DNA of 64,000 nt from Acetobacterium woodii DSM 1030 (lineage in GTDB: Bacteria; Bacillota; Clostridia; Eubacteriales; Eubacteriaceae), in NCBI RefSeq assembly GCF_000247605.1, contig NC_016894.1, forward strand, positions 930,001 through 994,000, written 5' to 3'. Each line of letters starts with the position of its first letter. Positions within the stretch are counted from its first letter, which is position 1. Shown here piece by piece: positions 8,159-17,920 of this stretch. The position numbers were made by a program, and so were the translations under genes. The notes below the pieces were generated by a model. It had not been told where the DNA came from. It ran no database searches and was given only the letters and a program-made list of their open reading frames with translations.

Positions 8159-9367
8159 ATGTTTCAGAGAATCGAATTAGCAGAAGCAGTAAAGATTATT
8201 ATTGAAAACGTTAAACAAATAGATGAAAAAGAAACAGTGGGGATTATGGATTCGCTTAAGCGTATTTCGGCCCAGGATGTTGTTGCAACGATTGACAATC
8301 CTCCTTTTGATCGGTCCCCATTAGATGGCTATGCCCTGATTGCGGAAAATACCGTCGGCGCCAGTCGGGAAAATCCTGTGGTGTGCGAGGTTATTGGTAA
8401 GATTTTTGCCGGGGACGCCAGCGATTTAACCTTAAAACCGGGTCAAGCGGTGCGGATTATGACCGGTGCGATGATGCCAAAGGGTGCCAATTGTGTGATC
8501 AGGCAGGAAGACACTGATTATGGTGACGCGGTTGTAAAAATATATACCGCTTTAAAACCGTATCAAAACTATTGTTACCGTGGTGAAGATTATAAAAAAG
8601 GGACAAAACTGATATCGGCTGGGGAGAAACTAAACTTTGTTCATTTAGCGTTGCTGGCAAGTATGGGAACTCCCATTGTTAATGTTTTCAGTCAACCCAA
8701 AGTGGCGTTGCTTGTCACCGGTGAGGAACTTTATCCGCCGGGTTTGTCGTTAGATCAGGGAAAAATTTACAATAGTAATTTATTTTTTATCGCGGCCCGT
8801 TTAAAAGAGCTTTCAATCAATCCGGTTTATCTCCAGCAATGTGGCGATGATGTGGACATCGTGACCGAAAAAATGAAGCAAGCGTTAGCTGTTGCTGACT
8901 TGGTGATCACAACTGGCGGGGTTTCGGTCGGGGAAAAGGATATTTTTCATGATGTGTTGCCCAAGCTGGCGGTTGACCGAAAATTTTGGAAGGTTAATTT
9001 GAAACCGGGAACTCCGGCAATGTTTTCGACATTGGAAAATAAAGCAATTCTTAATTTATCAGGGAACCCTTTTGCGGCATTGACGACTTTTGAGCTTTTA
9101 GCAAGACCTGCCCTTGGCAAAATGGCCCGAGATCAGAGCATTTTGACCAAAGAAACGACGGGCGTTCTGGAAAGTGGTTTTTCCCGGAAAAGCGAAGTCA
9201 AACGTTTTGTTCGGGGCATCTACGAAGATGGCCGGGTTAAACTGCCGGCGGGTGGCCATGCGTCAGGGATGTTGGCATCGCTGAAGGATTGCAATTGCCT
9301 GATCGAAATTGAAGCTGGAAAAAATAGTGTCAAAGCAGGTGAAACCGTGAAGGTTATTTTATTGTAG
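8159..9367 (+). CDS. moeA: Molybdopterin molybdenumtransferase MoeA
   Basis: Inserts molybdate (or tungstate) into adenylylated molybdopterin, the last step of basic Moco synthesis. The 402-residue protein shows the usual domain order: an N-terminal region with DNPPFDRSPLDGYA, the domain with MTGAMMPKGANCVIRQEDT, the MoCF-biosynthesis domain with TTGGVSVGEKD and LNLSGNPFA, and a C-terminal beta-barrel. It belongs with the neighbouring MOSC gene and the formate dehydrogenases downstream, whose cofactor it would complete. The upstream riboswitch-like leader suggests feedback by the cofactor. Confidence 0.95.
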   Translation: MFQRIELAEAVKIIIENVKQIDEKETVGIMDSLKRISAQDVVATIDNPPFDRSPLDGYALIAENTVGASRENPVVCEVIGKIFAGDASDLTLKPGQAVRIMTGAMMPKGANCVIRQEDTDYGDAVVKIYTALKPYQNYCYRGEDYKKGTKLISAGEKLNFVHLALLASMGTPIVNVFSQPKVALLVTGEELYPPGLSLDQGKIYNSNLFFIAARLKELSINPVYLQQCGDDVDIVTEKMKQALAVADLVITTGGVSVGEKDIFHDVLPKLAVDRKFWKVNLKPGTPAMFSTLENKAILNLSGNPFAALTTFELLARPALGKMARDQSILTKETTGVLESGFSRKSEVKRFVRGIYEDGRVKLPAGGHASGMLASLKDCNCLIEIEAGKNSVKAGETVKVILL

Positions 9368-9437
9368 GGCCGGTTAAAATATTTAATAAAATTAGTCAGG
9401 TTGGAGAGGATGAAAGTTGAAAATGGCGGAGGAAAAA

Positions 9438-9878
9438 ATGGCGTGTAGAGGAAAAATAACCGGGATTTGCACAAGTGTCGATACGGGGACATCAAAACGA
9501 AACGTGCATCAGGCCAATGTGATTAAAAATTATGGGGTCGAAGGTGATGCGCATGCGGGTTTTCATACCGATAAGCAAGTCAGTTTATTGTCGTATGAAA
9601 AAATCCAGGCGTTTATCGGAAATGAAGCGACGGTTAAAGAAGGGGCTTTTGGCGAAAATCTGGTGGTTCAGGGACTTGATTGGTCGCTTTTCCCAATCGG
9701 GACGCAATTTCGTTCTGGGGATGTAATCCTTGAGATCACACATCGAGGGACGGATTGTGACAGTTGTGAGATGTGTCTGCCAAGGACGGAGTGTTTGATA
9801 AAAAAAGACGGACTTTTTTGCAAAGTGATCATGGGTGGCATTATTACTGAAGGAGATTACCTTCATGTCGAAAACTAG
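9438..9878 (+). CDS. MOSC domain protein
   Basis: A stand-alone MOSC (Moco sulfurase C-terminal) domain of 146 residues. Typical segments are GVEGDAHAGFHTDKQVSLL, KEGAFGENLVVQG, GTQFRSGDVILEIT and a Cys-rich stretch (CDSCEMCLPRTEC) whose Cys could carry or sense sulfur. In Firmicutes such proteins are found next to MoeA/MogA and are thought to bind or modify Moco. GGAGG lies 5 nt before ATG 9438; in-frame TTG 9417 and ATG 9423 are alternatives. No MogA/MoaB partner is visible in the window. Confidence 0.85.
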   Translation: MACRGKITGICTSVDTGTSKRNVHQANVIKNYGVEGDAHAGFHTDKQVSLLSYEKIQAFIGNEATVKEGAFGENLVVQGLDWSLFPIGTQFRSGDVILEITHRGTDCDSCEMCLPRTECLIKKDGLFCKVIMGGIITEGDYLHVEN

Positions 9879-9931
9879 AGAAACCGGTAAAATCGTCACC
9901 AAATTGGGCCGAACAAGGGGGATGCGATAAA

Positions 9932-11326
9932 ATGGTGGGGAAAATAAATAGTTTAAGAGCTATTCCCAAAATTGATGATTTGTTAAAAGATGATAAAATG
10001 ATAGCGGCCACTACCGCGCATGGGAATGCGGTAGTGGTCGATTGTGCAAGAGCTTGTGTTAACAAGCTACGCGACCAGTTGTTATCAAGGACACAAATTG
10101 AACCGTTTGATGAGGAACAATTACTGGCCGAAATTGAAACTCAAATTCGGCAGGAAACACAATTACACCTGCGGCCGGTGATTAACGGAACCGGTATTAT
10201 TTTGCATACCAACTTAGGACGGGCAGTGTTAAGTGAAGCGGCGGCGCAAGCGGCTTATGAAGTGGCGACAAATTATAGCACGCTGGAATACGATTGGATC
10301 ACTGGAGAACGAGGCAGCCGTTATAGTCATGTCGATTTTCTATTGGAAAAACTTTGCGGCTGTGAAGCGGCCATGGTCGTTAACAACAATGCGGCGGCAG
10401 TTCTGCTGGTATTGAGTACAATGGCGAAAAATAAAGAAGTCGTTATATCGCGGGGCGAGCTGGTCGAGATCGGCGGTTCTTTTCGGGTGCCGGAAGTGAT
10501 GGCACAAAGCGGAGCCATTTTGGTCGAAGTTGGGAGCACCAATAAAACCAAAAAAGCGGATTATGTCAAGGCGATTGTATCTGATAAGACGGGGGCATTA
10601 TTAAAAGTTCATACCAGCAATTATAAAATCATGGGTTTTACGGAAGCGGTTTCACTTGCGGAGCTGGCCGAAATTGGGAAAAATAATAACATCCCGGTTA
10701 TTTATGATTTAGGGAGCGGTGGCTTTTTTAAATTGGCAGAATCTCTGCTGGGGGACGAACCTAACGTTTTTGAAAGTATGAAATCCGGGGCTGATATCAT
10801 CTGTTTTAGTGGCGATAAACTTTTGGGAGGCCCTCAGGCGGGAATCATAATTGGAAATAAAAAATATATCGAAGCCATGAAAAAAAATCCTCTGACTCGG
10901 GCTTTACGCGTGGATAAGATGACGCTGGCAGCGTTGGAAGCAACATTGCGACTGTATCTGGATACGGAAAAAGCCCAAAAAGAAATCCCGCTTCTTTCAC
11001 AGCTTTCAATCACCAAAGAAATGTTGTTCGAAAAAGCTCAAAAATTTGTCGCTCTGCTTAAGCAATTTTCTTCGCTGACGACCGAAATCGTTGAGGAAAA
11101 TGGACAGGTTGGTGGTGGAGCGATGCCCAATCAAATGATTCCGAGTGTTTGTGTAATCTTAAAAGTTAACGGACTTTCAGCGAATGCACTGGATCAAAAA
11201 TTTAATCAGGCCGAAATTCCAATTATTGGAAGGATTAGAAAAGATCAATATTTACTGGATATGCGAACCATAAAAAGCAGAGAGTTTGAAATGATTAGCA
11301 AAACCATTGAAAAATTACTGGTATGA
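9932..11326 (+). CDS. selA: L-seryl-tRNA(Sec) selenium transferase
   Basis: Converts Ser-tRNA(Sec) to Sec-tRNA(Sec) using selenophosphate. The 464-residue PLP enzyme has the usual N-terminal domain (LRAIPKIDDLL), HLRPVINGTGIILHTNLGRA, and the PLP lysine in SGDKLLGGPQAG at Lys296. It works with SelD (6.7 kb) and the tRNA encoded by selC (14.3 kb). selB follows after only 14 nt, so the two are probably co-transcribed. Confidence 0.97.
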   Translation: MVGKINSLRAIPKIDDLLKDDKMIAATTAHGNAVVVDCARACVNKLRDQLLSRTQIEPFDEEQLLAEIETQIRQETQLHLRPVINGTGIILHTNLGRAVLSEAAAQAAYEVATNYSTLEYDWITGERGSRYSHVDFLLEKLCGCEAAMVVNNNAAAVLLVLSTMAKNKEVVISRGELVEIGGSFRVPEVMAQSGAILVEVGSTNKTKKADYVKAIVSDKTGALLKVHTSNYKIMGFTEAVSLAELAEIGKNNNIPVIYDLGSGGFFKLAESLLGDEPNVFESMKSGADIICFSGDKLLGGPQAGIIIGNKKYIEAMKKNPLTRALRVDKMTLAALEATLRLYLDTEKAQKEIPLLSQLSITKEMLFEKAQKFVALLKQFSSLTTEIVEENGQVGGGAMPNQMIPSVCVILKVNGLSANALDQKFNQAEIPIIGRIRKDQYLLDMRTIKSREFEMISKTIEKLLV

Positions 11327-11340
11327 TGGGAGAGATATGA

Positions 11341-13230
11341 ATGAATATCATTTTAGGTACAGCCGGACATATCGATCATGGAAAAACGAGTTTGGTCAAG
11401 GCCTTAACCGGAATTGACACCGATCGCCTAAAAGAGGAAAAAAAACGGGGAATTACAATCGAACTGGGTTTTGCCCATTTGGATCTGCCGTGTGGTAACC
11501 GGATTGGCATTGTCGATGTTCCCGGTCATGAAAAATTCATCAATAATATGTTGGCTGGTGCCGGTGGAATTGATTTGGCGATGATGGTTATTGCTGCCGA
11601 TGAAGGGATCATGCCTCAGACGATCGAGCATTTTGGAATCCTGACACTGCTGGAGATTAAACAAGGGATTATTGTTATTACCAAAAAAGACCTGGTTGAT
11701 GATGACTGGATTGAAATGATTGAAGGGGAAATTTTGGAGCAGTTTCAGGAAAGCTTTTTGGAGAATGCGCCAATTATTGCAGTATCGGCGCATACCGGGG
11801 AGGGACTGGATGAACTTAAAAATGTCCTGTTACAGATTGTCGCAAAGGTGCAGGACAAAAAACTAAATACACCGCCCAGATTGCCTATTGACCGAGTTTT
11901 TTCAGTTGATGGTTTTGGCACCGTAGTAACCGGGACATTGATCGAGGGGCGAATTAAGTTAGGGGAGAACATTAGCCTTTTTCCCAGTCTGGAAACCGCC
12001 AAGGTTCGGAGTCTTCAGGTTCATGGCAGTGCGGTAACGGTGGCGGTTGCCGGACAGCGGGTAGCGGTTAACTTATCAGGCCTCAAAAAGAGCCAGGTGG
12101 CGCGTGGAGATACCATTGCGCCGCTCGATAGCATGGAAAACACGATGATGATTGATGTCAAACTTAAAAGCTTAAAAAGTGCCAGACGAGTGATTAAAAA
12201 TGCCAGCAGAGTTCACTTTTATCATGGCACAAAAGAAATTCTGGCAAAGGTGATTTTGCTGGATCGCGATGAGCTTGAACCGGGGCAAGCAGCTTATGCG
12301 CAACTGCGGTTTGAAGAGACGTTGGCATTAAAAACAGGCGATCATTTTGTGGTGCGCTTTTATTCGCCCTTGGAAACGGTTGGTGGCGGACTCGTTCTCG
12401 ATGCAAATCCAGTCAAGCATCGGCGTAATCAGGCAGCCGTGATCGAGAGTATGGAGATTAAAGAAAACGGAACAAAAAAAGAAAAGGTGCTATTGGCAAT
12501 TCGGGAACAAAGTGAAAATCTGCGAAATAGTGATTATATTAGAGACCATATCGGAAAAGAAGCAATTAGCAATGAACTCAATAAACTGGTTGAAGAAAAG
12601 AAAATTGTGCAACTAAGAGATTCCCTTTATGTTTCAAAAGAATACTTGACCGTTTTAAAAAACCGATTACTAAAGATCTTAAGAGCGTTTCATAAAACCT
12701 ATCCCCTTAAAGAAGGGATGAACCGCGAAGAATTGAGAGGAAAATTGGTCCGGAAGGCTGCGGCTAATGACGTTGATAGCATGTTCAGTTATTTTATTGA
12801 CAAAAAAGTAATCCGTTGGGAAGGTGAATTTATTTGTTTACCGGAGTTTAAGGTTGTTTATAAAGAAGCCGATACCGAATTATTAAATGAAGTTGAAAAT
12901 TTATATCGAAGTAATGGTTTTGCACCGCCATCGCTGGACGATTTGGCTAAACATTACGGCAAAAATAAGCAATACACGGGTGCAATTGCCATGTTAAAAA
13001 AATCAGGAACGATTGTATCCTTGGATTTAAAATATTTTATTCACCGGGAGTATTATCAAAAGGCCTTGGCGATGTTAAACCAGTATTTTCAAGAAAACAC
13101 TGAAATTGCCTTGGGTGATTACCGCGATATGCTTGGTGTTTCACGGAAATATGCGGTCGCTTTGTTGGAAGAATTCGATAAAAAAAAGATCACAAAAAAA
13201 GTTGGAGATACACGAAGACCGTTTAAATAA
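11341..13230 (+). CDS. selB: Selenocysteine-specific elongation factor
   Basis: Brings Sec-tRNA(Sec) to the ribosome at UGA codons marked by a SECIS hairpin. The EF-Tu-like GTPase part (1-170) has [27 protein letters not shown] and TKKDL in place of the usual NKxD. Beta-barrel domains follow, and the C-terminal third (about 440-629) has the winged-helix repeats that bind SECIS RNA. At 629 residues it is a typical length. A target SECIS is visible at 18338-18374 in fdhF2. Confidence 0.97.
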   Translation: MNIILGTAGHIDHGKTSLVKALTGIDTDRLKEEKKRGITIELGFAHLDLPCGNRIGIVDVPGHEKFINNMLAGAGGIDLAMMVIAADEGIMPQTIEHFGILTLLEIKQGIIVITKKDLVDDDWIEMIEGEILEQFQESFLENAPIIAVSAHTGEGLDELKNVLLQIVAKVQDKKLNTPPRLPIDRVFSVDGFGTVVTGTLIEGRIKLGENISLFPSLETAKVRSLQVHGSAVTVAVAGQRVAVNLSGLKKSQVARGDTIAPLDSMENTMMIDVKLKSLKSARRVIKNASRVHFYHGTKEILAKVILLDRDELEPGQAAYAQLRFEETLALKTGDHFVVRFYSPLETVGGGLVLDANPVKHRRNQAAVIESMEIKENGTKKEKVLLAIREQSENLRNSDYIRDHIGKEAISNELNKLVEEKKIVQLRDSLYVSKEYLTVLKNRLLKILRAFHKTYPLKEGMNREELRGKLVRKAAANDVDSMFSYFIDKKVIRWEGEFICLPEFKVVYKEADTELLNEVENLYRSNGFAPPSLDDLAKHYGKNKQYTGAIAMLKKSGTIVSLDLKYFIHREYYQKALAMLNQYFQENTEIALGDYRDMLGVSRKYAVALLEEFDKKKITKKVGDTRRPFK

Positions 13231-13325
13231 TTAAGGCTGTAGAGCAGGGCAGGGAATCGATAGTTAGGCTCAAAAACGGGTTAGTAAAATATTTTGCTGG
13301 CTGCAAAAGATGACAGTGGTTATTT

Positions 13326-14207
13326 TTATTGATTCGCGTATTTATTTAGAATATAGTGATGAAATGAGTTTTCAGAGATGCTTTTATATTTTTGCGTATT
13401 ATAAATATAGAAAAATTGCCGTTCGATTTTCTTTTCATCGAGGATAATAAGTGAGTGATCATCGATAGATGGTTTAAGCGCATTTTCAAAAAAATAACCG
13501 ATACCAATTCCCGATAAAATCAGTTTTTTGACCATCTCATTACTGTCACATTCGACAAATGTTTTAATTCGATCCATATTCAAATGTTCCAGACGTTTTT
13601 TTATTTCGTGTAAGGTTCCGGAACCTTTAGCTCTCAGAATAAAGTTTTGATCCTTTATCTTTTCAGGTTGATCCAGCAGAAAATGATATTTTTGTTTGCT
13701 GCCGACTAAGACCATTGAGGCGCGGGAAATTTCCAGGGTCTCAATGTTTGGAATTTCTTTTTTGAGTCCGACAAAACCAAATGAAAACAGCCCGTTTCGC
13801 ACGTGATAATAAGTATCCTGGCTATCGGTTGTTTTGATGCTGTAGGTAATATTTTCGTATGATTGAGAACGCTCTTTGATTAAATCCGGTAAAATATAAT
13901 GCGCCGGATAATTGCTGGCAATTAGATCGATATGACCGGTAGAATCGTTAAGTTCATTTTTAAAAGATCGGAGTAACTCATTATTTTCGGTCAAAATATT
14001 CTGGGCGCAACAATAAAGCTGTTTACCTTCACGCGTTGGCAGCGTTTTATGGTCGTGGCGTAACAGCAAGGTGACACCATAATATTCTTCAATTATTTTT
14101 AATTGTTTGGTAACCGCGGGTTGACTCAAAAATAATTCATCGGCAGCTTTGGAAATGCTTTGATGTTTAATGACTTCAACAAAAGTATTTAAGTAGGTTA
14201 ATCTCAT
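13326..14207 (-). CDS. LysR-family transcriptional regulator
   Basis: A 293-residue LysR protein. The N-terminal HTH is clear (FVEVIKHQSISKAADELFLS, then QPAVTKQLKIIEE) and a periplasmic-binding-type effector domain follows (SGHIDLIASNYPAHYILPDL). It is transcribed away from selC and the formate dehydrogenase cluster, so it may control them, but no T-N11-A operator was identified with confidence. The effector is unknown. Confidence 0.9.
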   Translation of the reverse strand: MRLTYLNTFVEVIKHQSISKAADELFLSQPAVTKQLKIIEEYYGVTLLLRHDHKTLPTREGKQLYCCAQNILTENNELLRSFKNELNDSTGHIDLIASNYPAHYILPDLIKERSQSYENITYSIKTTDSQDTYYHVRNGLFSFGFVGLKKEIPNIETLEISRASMVLVGSKQKYHFLLDQPEKIKDQNFILRAKGSGTLHEIKKRLEHLNMDRIKTFVECDSNEMVKKLILSGIGIGYFFENALKPSIDDHSLIILDEKKIERQFFYIYNTQKYKSISENSFHHYILNKYANQ

Positions 14208-14301
14208 GATGATCTCCGATTTTTATTTAATTAAAAGATATCGTGTAAGTAGGAATTTGTTAAAAGTTGGACACGATTATTTGAAAATACAAAGCAAGTG
14301 C

Positions 14302-14330
14302 TTGCGCTAAAAAAATATCTATGATATTAT
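14302..14330 (+). promoter_or_regulatory. Promoter of selC
   Basis: TTGCGC (14302-14307) and TATTAT (14325-14330) are 17 nt apart, placing the transcript start a few bases before the tRNA. Confidence 0.65.
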
Positions 14331-14345
14331 TTTTCAGATAGCGAT

Positions 14346-14442
14346 GGGGATAGATGGGTGCTGGTGTGTCCTCTGGTCTTCAAAACCAGTGTGAGTAGTG
14401 AATAACTGCTTAGGTGGGTTCGATTCCCACATATTCCCGCCA
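14346..14442 (+). tRNA. selC: tRNA-Sec (selenocysteine, anticodon TCA)
   Basis: A 97-nt tRNA with a long acceptor, a long variable arm (about 14390-14413) and the anticodon loop CTTCAAA, which gives TCA at 14380-14382 to read UGA. The T arm is GTGGG-TTCGATT-CCCAC and CCA is encoded at 14440-14442. It lies between selAB and the HDCR genes, next to its only clear target here, fdhF2. Confidence 0.95.
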
Positions 14443-14456
14443 GTTTCAAATAATTT

Positions 14457-14498
14457 AAGTCTTAAAAAGTAAATGATTTTATTTTTTAAGACTTTTTT
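14457..14498 (+). terminator. Intrinsic terminator of selC
   Basis: AAGTCTTAAAAA pairs with TTTTTTAAGACTT and runs into six T. It lies 15 nt past the tRNA. Confidence 0.8.
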
Positions 14499-14950
14499 GT
14501 TGTCTGGAATAATTTTTATCAATTACGCGAATACGCGAAAAAATTTATATTCGCATTATCAATCAAAATGTTTTGGTTGAGTGATTTTTAATGATTGGAT
14601 ATTCCCTTATAAGTGTCGGTGAAGCAAATACAAATCAAAGTTTATTTTTTGTTTTGGTAATTTCAAATGAAGAATACCTTCTAAAATAAGAAAAGAAAGT
14701 TTAGTATACCTCAATTTAAGCTTCGTTCTAAGCGGTTCGTATTTAATACTAAAAGCTCTTAAATAATTATACGGAGTATGAAGCGCTTAAGTCAAGAGTA
14801 AGAAAAGGTTATGAACATAAGCAAAAGTAATTTAGCAGAAGCTTCTATAATACTTTGTTATAAGTTTAACATTCTAATTGACTTTGGGTTAGAAAAGTGA
14901 AAGAATTGCAATGTGTGAATTAAATAACGAAATTTGAAGGAGGTTATGTT
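14499..14950 (+). promoter_or_regulatory. Long upstream region of fdhF1
   Basis: About 450 A+T-rich bases with no gene. Visible are GCGAAT/ATTCGC half-sites near 14528 and 14550, an inverted TTTAGTAT ... ATACTAAA pair (about 14700-14750), and a TATAAT at about 14847-14852 with no good -35. An AAGGAGG lies directly before fdhF1. Its size suggests regulated transcription of the HDCR cluster, possibly by the LysR protein encoded nearby. Confidence 0.4.
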
Positions 14951-17125
14951 ATGAAAAAAAAGGTATTAACAACCTGCCCATATTGCGGATCGGGATGCCA
15001 ATTATATCTCAATGTTGAAGATGGTAAAATTGTCAGTGCCACTCCGGCTGATGGCAGAACGAATCAAGAAACACTGTGTCTCAAAGGTCATTACGGTTGG
15101 GATTATTTAAACGATCCACAGATACTGACAAAACGACTCACCAAACCTCAAATCAGAAAAAATGGAAAATTGGAAGATGTGGAATGGGATGAAGCGATTA
15201 GCTATACTGCCCAACGTTTATCAGAAATCAAAACTAAATACGGTTCGGATTCTATTATTGGAACAGGCTGTGCAAGGGGTTCGGGAAATGAAGCGAATTA
15301 TGTGATGCAAAAATTTATGAGGGCGGTTATCGGTACCAATAATGTGGATCATTGCGCTCGGGTGTGCCATGCACCATCAGTGTCAGGTTTAGCCTATTCT
15401 TTGGGAAGTGGCGCAATGTCTTTGAGCATTCCAGAAATCGAAGATGCCAAATTATTACTTATCTTTGGCTATAATCCAGCGGAATCGCATCCCATTGTTG
15501 CCAGAAGAATCATAAAAGCAAAACAAAAAGGGGCAAAAATAATTGTTGTTGATCCTCGGATCACCGAATCGGCTCGAATCGCAGACTTACATTTACAAAT
15601 AAAAGGCGGTTCCAACTTGGCGTTGGTGCAAGCCATGGCTAATGTTATCATTTTAGAAGGTTTGGTGGATCACCCATTTATCGAAGATCATACATCAGGG
15701 TATGAAGAATATAAAAAACAAATTGAAAAATATCCGCCGGAATATGCGCAGAGTATTTGTCATATTCCCGCTGATACCATTCGTCAAGCAGCCAGACAAT
15801 ATGCTAAAGCTGACTCAGCAGCGATTCTTTGGGGTATGGGGGTAACTCAATTTGGGCAAGCTGTTGATGTCGTTAAAGGGCTTGCCAGCCTGGCACTTTT
15901 AACCGGTAACTTTGGCGGACCAAGCATGGGGGTTGGACCGGTACGCGGACAGAATAATGTTCAGGGCGGATGTGATATGGGTGCGCTACCCAATTGCTAT
16001 CCTGGTTATCAGGATGTTACTGATGATATTATTCGGGAAAAATTTGAAAAAGCTTGGGGAGTGAGGCTTTCGAAAAAAAATGGCATACCGTTGACACAGG
16101 TACCTCAATATGTTTTGCATGAAAAAGATGAAAAGAAAAAAATCCGTGCATACTACATTTTTGGTGAAGATCCGGGTCAATCGGATCCCGATCTAAACGA
16201 TATGAGAAAAGCGCTGGATGCCTTGGAGTTCGTGGTTGTTCAGGATATCTATATGAATAAAACCGGTCTTAAAGCTGATGTGATTCTCCCGGCTACGGCC
16301 TGGGGAGAACACGAGGGGGTATGCACTTGCGCTGATCGTGGTTTCCAACGGATCAGAAAAGCAGTCGAACCTAAGGGTGATCTTAAACCAGATTGGGAGA
16401 TTATTTCTTTGGTGTCAACAGCGATGGGCTATCCTATGAGTTACAAAAATACCAAAGAAATATGGGATGAAATGAGAAGCTTGTCACCCCTTTTCTTTGG
16501 CGCAACTTACGAAAAAATTGAAAAAATGGGCGGCGTTTTATGGCCATGTAAAGATGAATCTATGGCTGATAAAGGCACGATGTATCTACATAAAGACGGT
16601 GTCTTTGCCCATTTGGATGGAAAAGGAAAGTTTTTTGCAACGGAATGGCGTGCTCCCGGTGAGATCGAAAGCAAAGAATATCCTTTTTCATTGTCAACGG
16701 TAAGGGAGGTGGGTCATTATTCGGTACGAACCATGACCGGAAACTGTCGTACGTTATCAAACTTGGAAGATGAACCAGGTTGGATTCAAATGAGTCTGTT
16801 TGATTGCGAAAAACTGAAAGTTAAAGAAGGTGACCTCATTCGGGTTTCCTCCAAACGGGGAACCACCATCACGCGGGTTAAACCGACAGAACGTGTTAAA
16901 GCAGGTGCTACTTATATGACCTATCAGTGGTGGGTTGGTGCCTGTAATGATTTGACTGTACCTTATCTTGATCCGGTGAGCAATACACCAGAGTCAAAAT
17001 ATTGTGCCATTAAACTTGAAAAAATTGATGACCAGGTTTGGGCTGAAAAATATATCAGAGAATCGTATCAGAATATTAGAAGAGATATGGGTATTGATAT
17101 TGTCGAAAAGGAGTATAGACTATGA
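14951..17125 (+). CDS. fdhF1: Formate dehydrogenase, Cys-type catalytic subunit of HDCR
   Basis: Catalytic subunit that interconverts CO2 and formate, 724 residues, molybdopterin oxidoreductase family. The N-terminus binds a [4Fe-4S] cluster (CPYCGSGC, then LCLKG), and the active-site motif CARVCHAPSVSG has Cys139 where FdhF2 has selenocysteine. The bis-MGD binding domains follow (FGYNPAESHPIVARR, GNFGGPSMGVGPVRGQNNVQG) with a C-terminal molydopterin-binding barrel. It overlaps hycB1 by 4 nt (ATGA). With HycB, HycB3 and HydA2 it forms the hydrogen-dependent CO2 reductase known in Acetobacterium. The Cys version may serve when selenium is scarce, which is inference. Confidence 0.95.
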   Translation: MKKKVLTTCPYCGSGCQLYLNVEDGKIVSATPADGRTNQETLCLKGHYGWDYLNDPQILTKRLTKPQIRKNGKLEDVEWDEAISYTAQRLSEIKTKYGSDSIIGTGCARGSGNEANYVMQKFMRAVIGTNNVDHCARVCHAPSVSGLAYSLGSGAMSLSIPEIEDAKLLLIFGYNPAESHPIVARRIIKAKQKGAKIIVVDPRITESARIADLHLQIKGGSNLALVQAMANVIILEGLVDHPFIEDHTSGYEEYKKQIEKYPPEYAQSICHIPADTIRQAARQYAKADSAAILWGMGVTQFGQAVDVVKGLASLALLTGNFGGPSMGVGPVRGQNNVQGGCDMGALPNCYPGYQDVTDDIIREKFEKAWGVRLSKKNGIPLTQVPQYVLHEKDEKKKIRAYYIFGEDPGQSDPDLNDMRKALDALEFVVVQDIYMNKTGLKADVILPATAWGEHEGVCTCADRGFQRIRKAVEPKGDLKPDWEIISLVSTAMGYPMSYKNTKEIWDEMRSLSPLFFGATYEKIEKMGGVLWPCKDESMADKGTMYLHKDGVFAHLDGKGKFFATEWRAPGEIESKEYPFSLSTVREVGHYSVRTMTGNCRTLSNLEDEPGWIQMSLFDCEKLKVKEGDLIRVSSKRGTTITRVKPTERVKAGATYMTYQWWVGACNDLTVPYLDPVSNTPESKYCAIKLEKIDDQVWAEKYIRESYQNIRRDMGIDIVEKEYRL

Positions 17126-17655
17126 ATTATTTTGTAAAAGGTAATCCAGATTTATGCATTGGTTGTCGAACCTGTATGATCAGTTGTGTGATAGCTCATG
17201 AAGGTGAAAAAATATTTCAAATGAATCCCGGTGAATATGTTTTCAATCCTAAATTGGATATTGTCAAAACGGCAACCATTACGGTGCCAGTGCAATGCAA
17301 ACATTGTGAGAATCCGGCATGTATGAATGTCTGCCCGGTAAAAGCTATTAAAATTATTGGTTGTGCAGTGGTTGTCACTCCTGATAAATGTATTGGCTGC
17401 AAAACCTGTATGATTGCTTGTCCTTATGGAGCTATTAATATGATAAAATCAAGCGATGGAAAAAAACAGATAGATAATAGTGAGCGGATGGTTGCTAACA
17501 AGTGTGATCTGTGCGTAGGACGAGAAGCTGGACCCGCTTGTATACAGGTTTGTCCTACAGCATCCTTAAAACTTGTTACGCAAGAAGATGTGGAATCTGC
17601 TATTTCCAGCAAAAGAATTGCAGCAGCAGTTTCCCTTTACCAGGTAAAAGATTGA
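17122..17655 (+). CDS. hycB1: Iron-sulfur electron-transfer subunit HycB1
   Basis: A 177-residue polyferredoxin of the HycB/HydN type. It has four Cys groups for [4Fe-4S] clusters: CIGCRTCMISC, CKHCENPACMNVCP, CIGCKTCMIACP and CDLCVGREAGPACIQVCP. It would pass electrons between the formate dehydrogenase and the other HycB/hydrogenase subunits. It is nearly identical in its first 80 residues to HycB2, so an fdhF-hycB unit was duplicated. Confidence 0.93.
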   Translation: MNYFVKGNPDLCIGCRTCMISCVIAHEGEKIFQMNPGEYVFNPKLDIVKTATITVPVQCKHCENPACMNVCPVKAIKIIGCAVVVTPDKCIGCKTCMIACPYGAINMIKSSDGKKQIDNSERMVANKCDLCVGREAGPACIQVCPTASLKLVTQEDVESAISSKRIAAAVSLYQVKD

Positions 17656-17854
17656 AAAAATCGAGTTTTACGATGATCAACGTGACCGTTAATTATCGCA
17701 ATAATTAAACGATAAAAAAGAGGCGGCTAAAAGCAGTAAAAAATTGCCAAAAATATCTTCGAAAGCAGTAAAATCACGGCTATTTTGTTAATGATTAGCG
17801 CGATTAATGAGGATTAAGAATCATGAGTAAATATTTGACATTATTGGTATTTAT

Positions 17855-17884
17855 TTGACAATCAACCTGCTAATATGACATAAT
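17855..17884 (+). promoter_or_regulatory. Promoter of fdhF2-hycB2
   Basis: TTGACA (17855-17860) is followed 18 nt later by CATAAT (17879-17884). A second TTGACA lies at 17835-17840. This suggests that the selenocysteine unit can be transcribed separately from the fdhF1 unit. Confidence 0.55.
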
Positions 17885-17920
17885 TAGAATAATCTTGATT
17901 ACTGAGAAGGAGGACGTATT

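Noticed and set aside
7947-8180. 77-codon protein gene before moeA
   Set aside because: The product matches no pattern I know, overlaps moeA and lies in a riboswitch leader. Kept only as possible leader translation.
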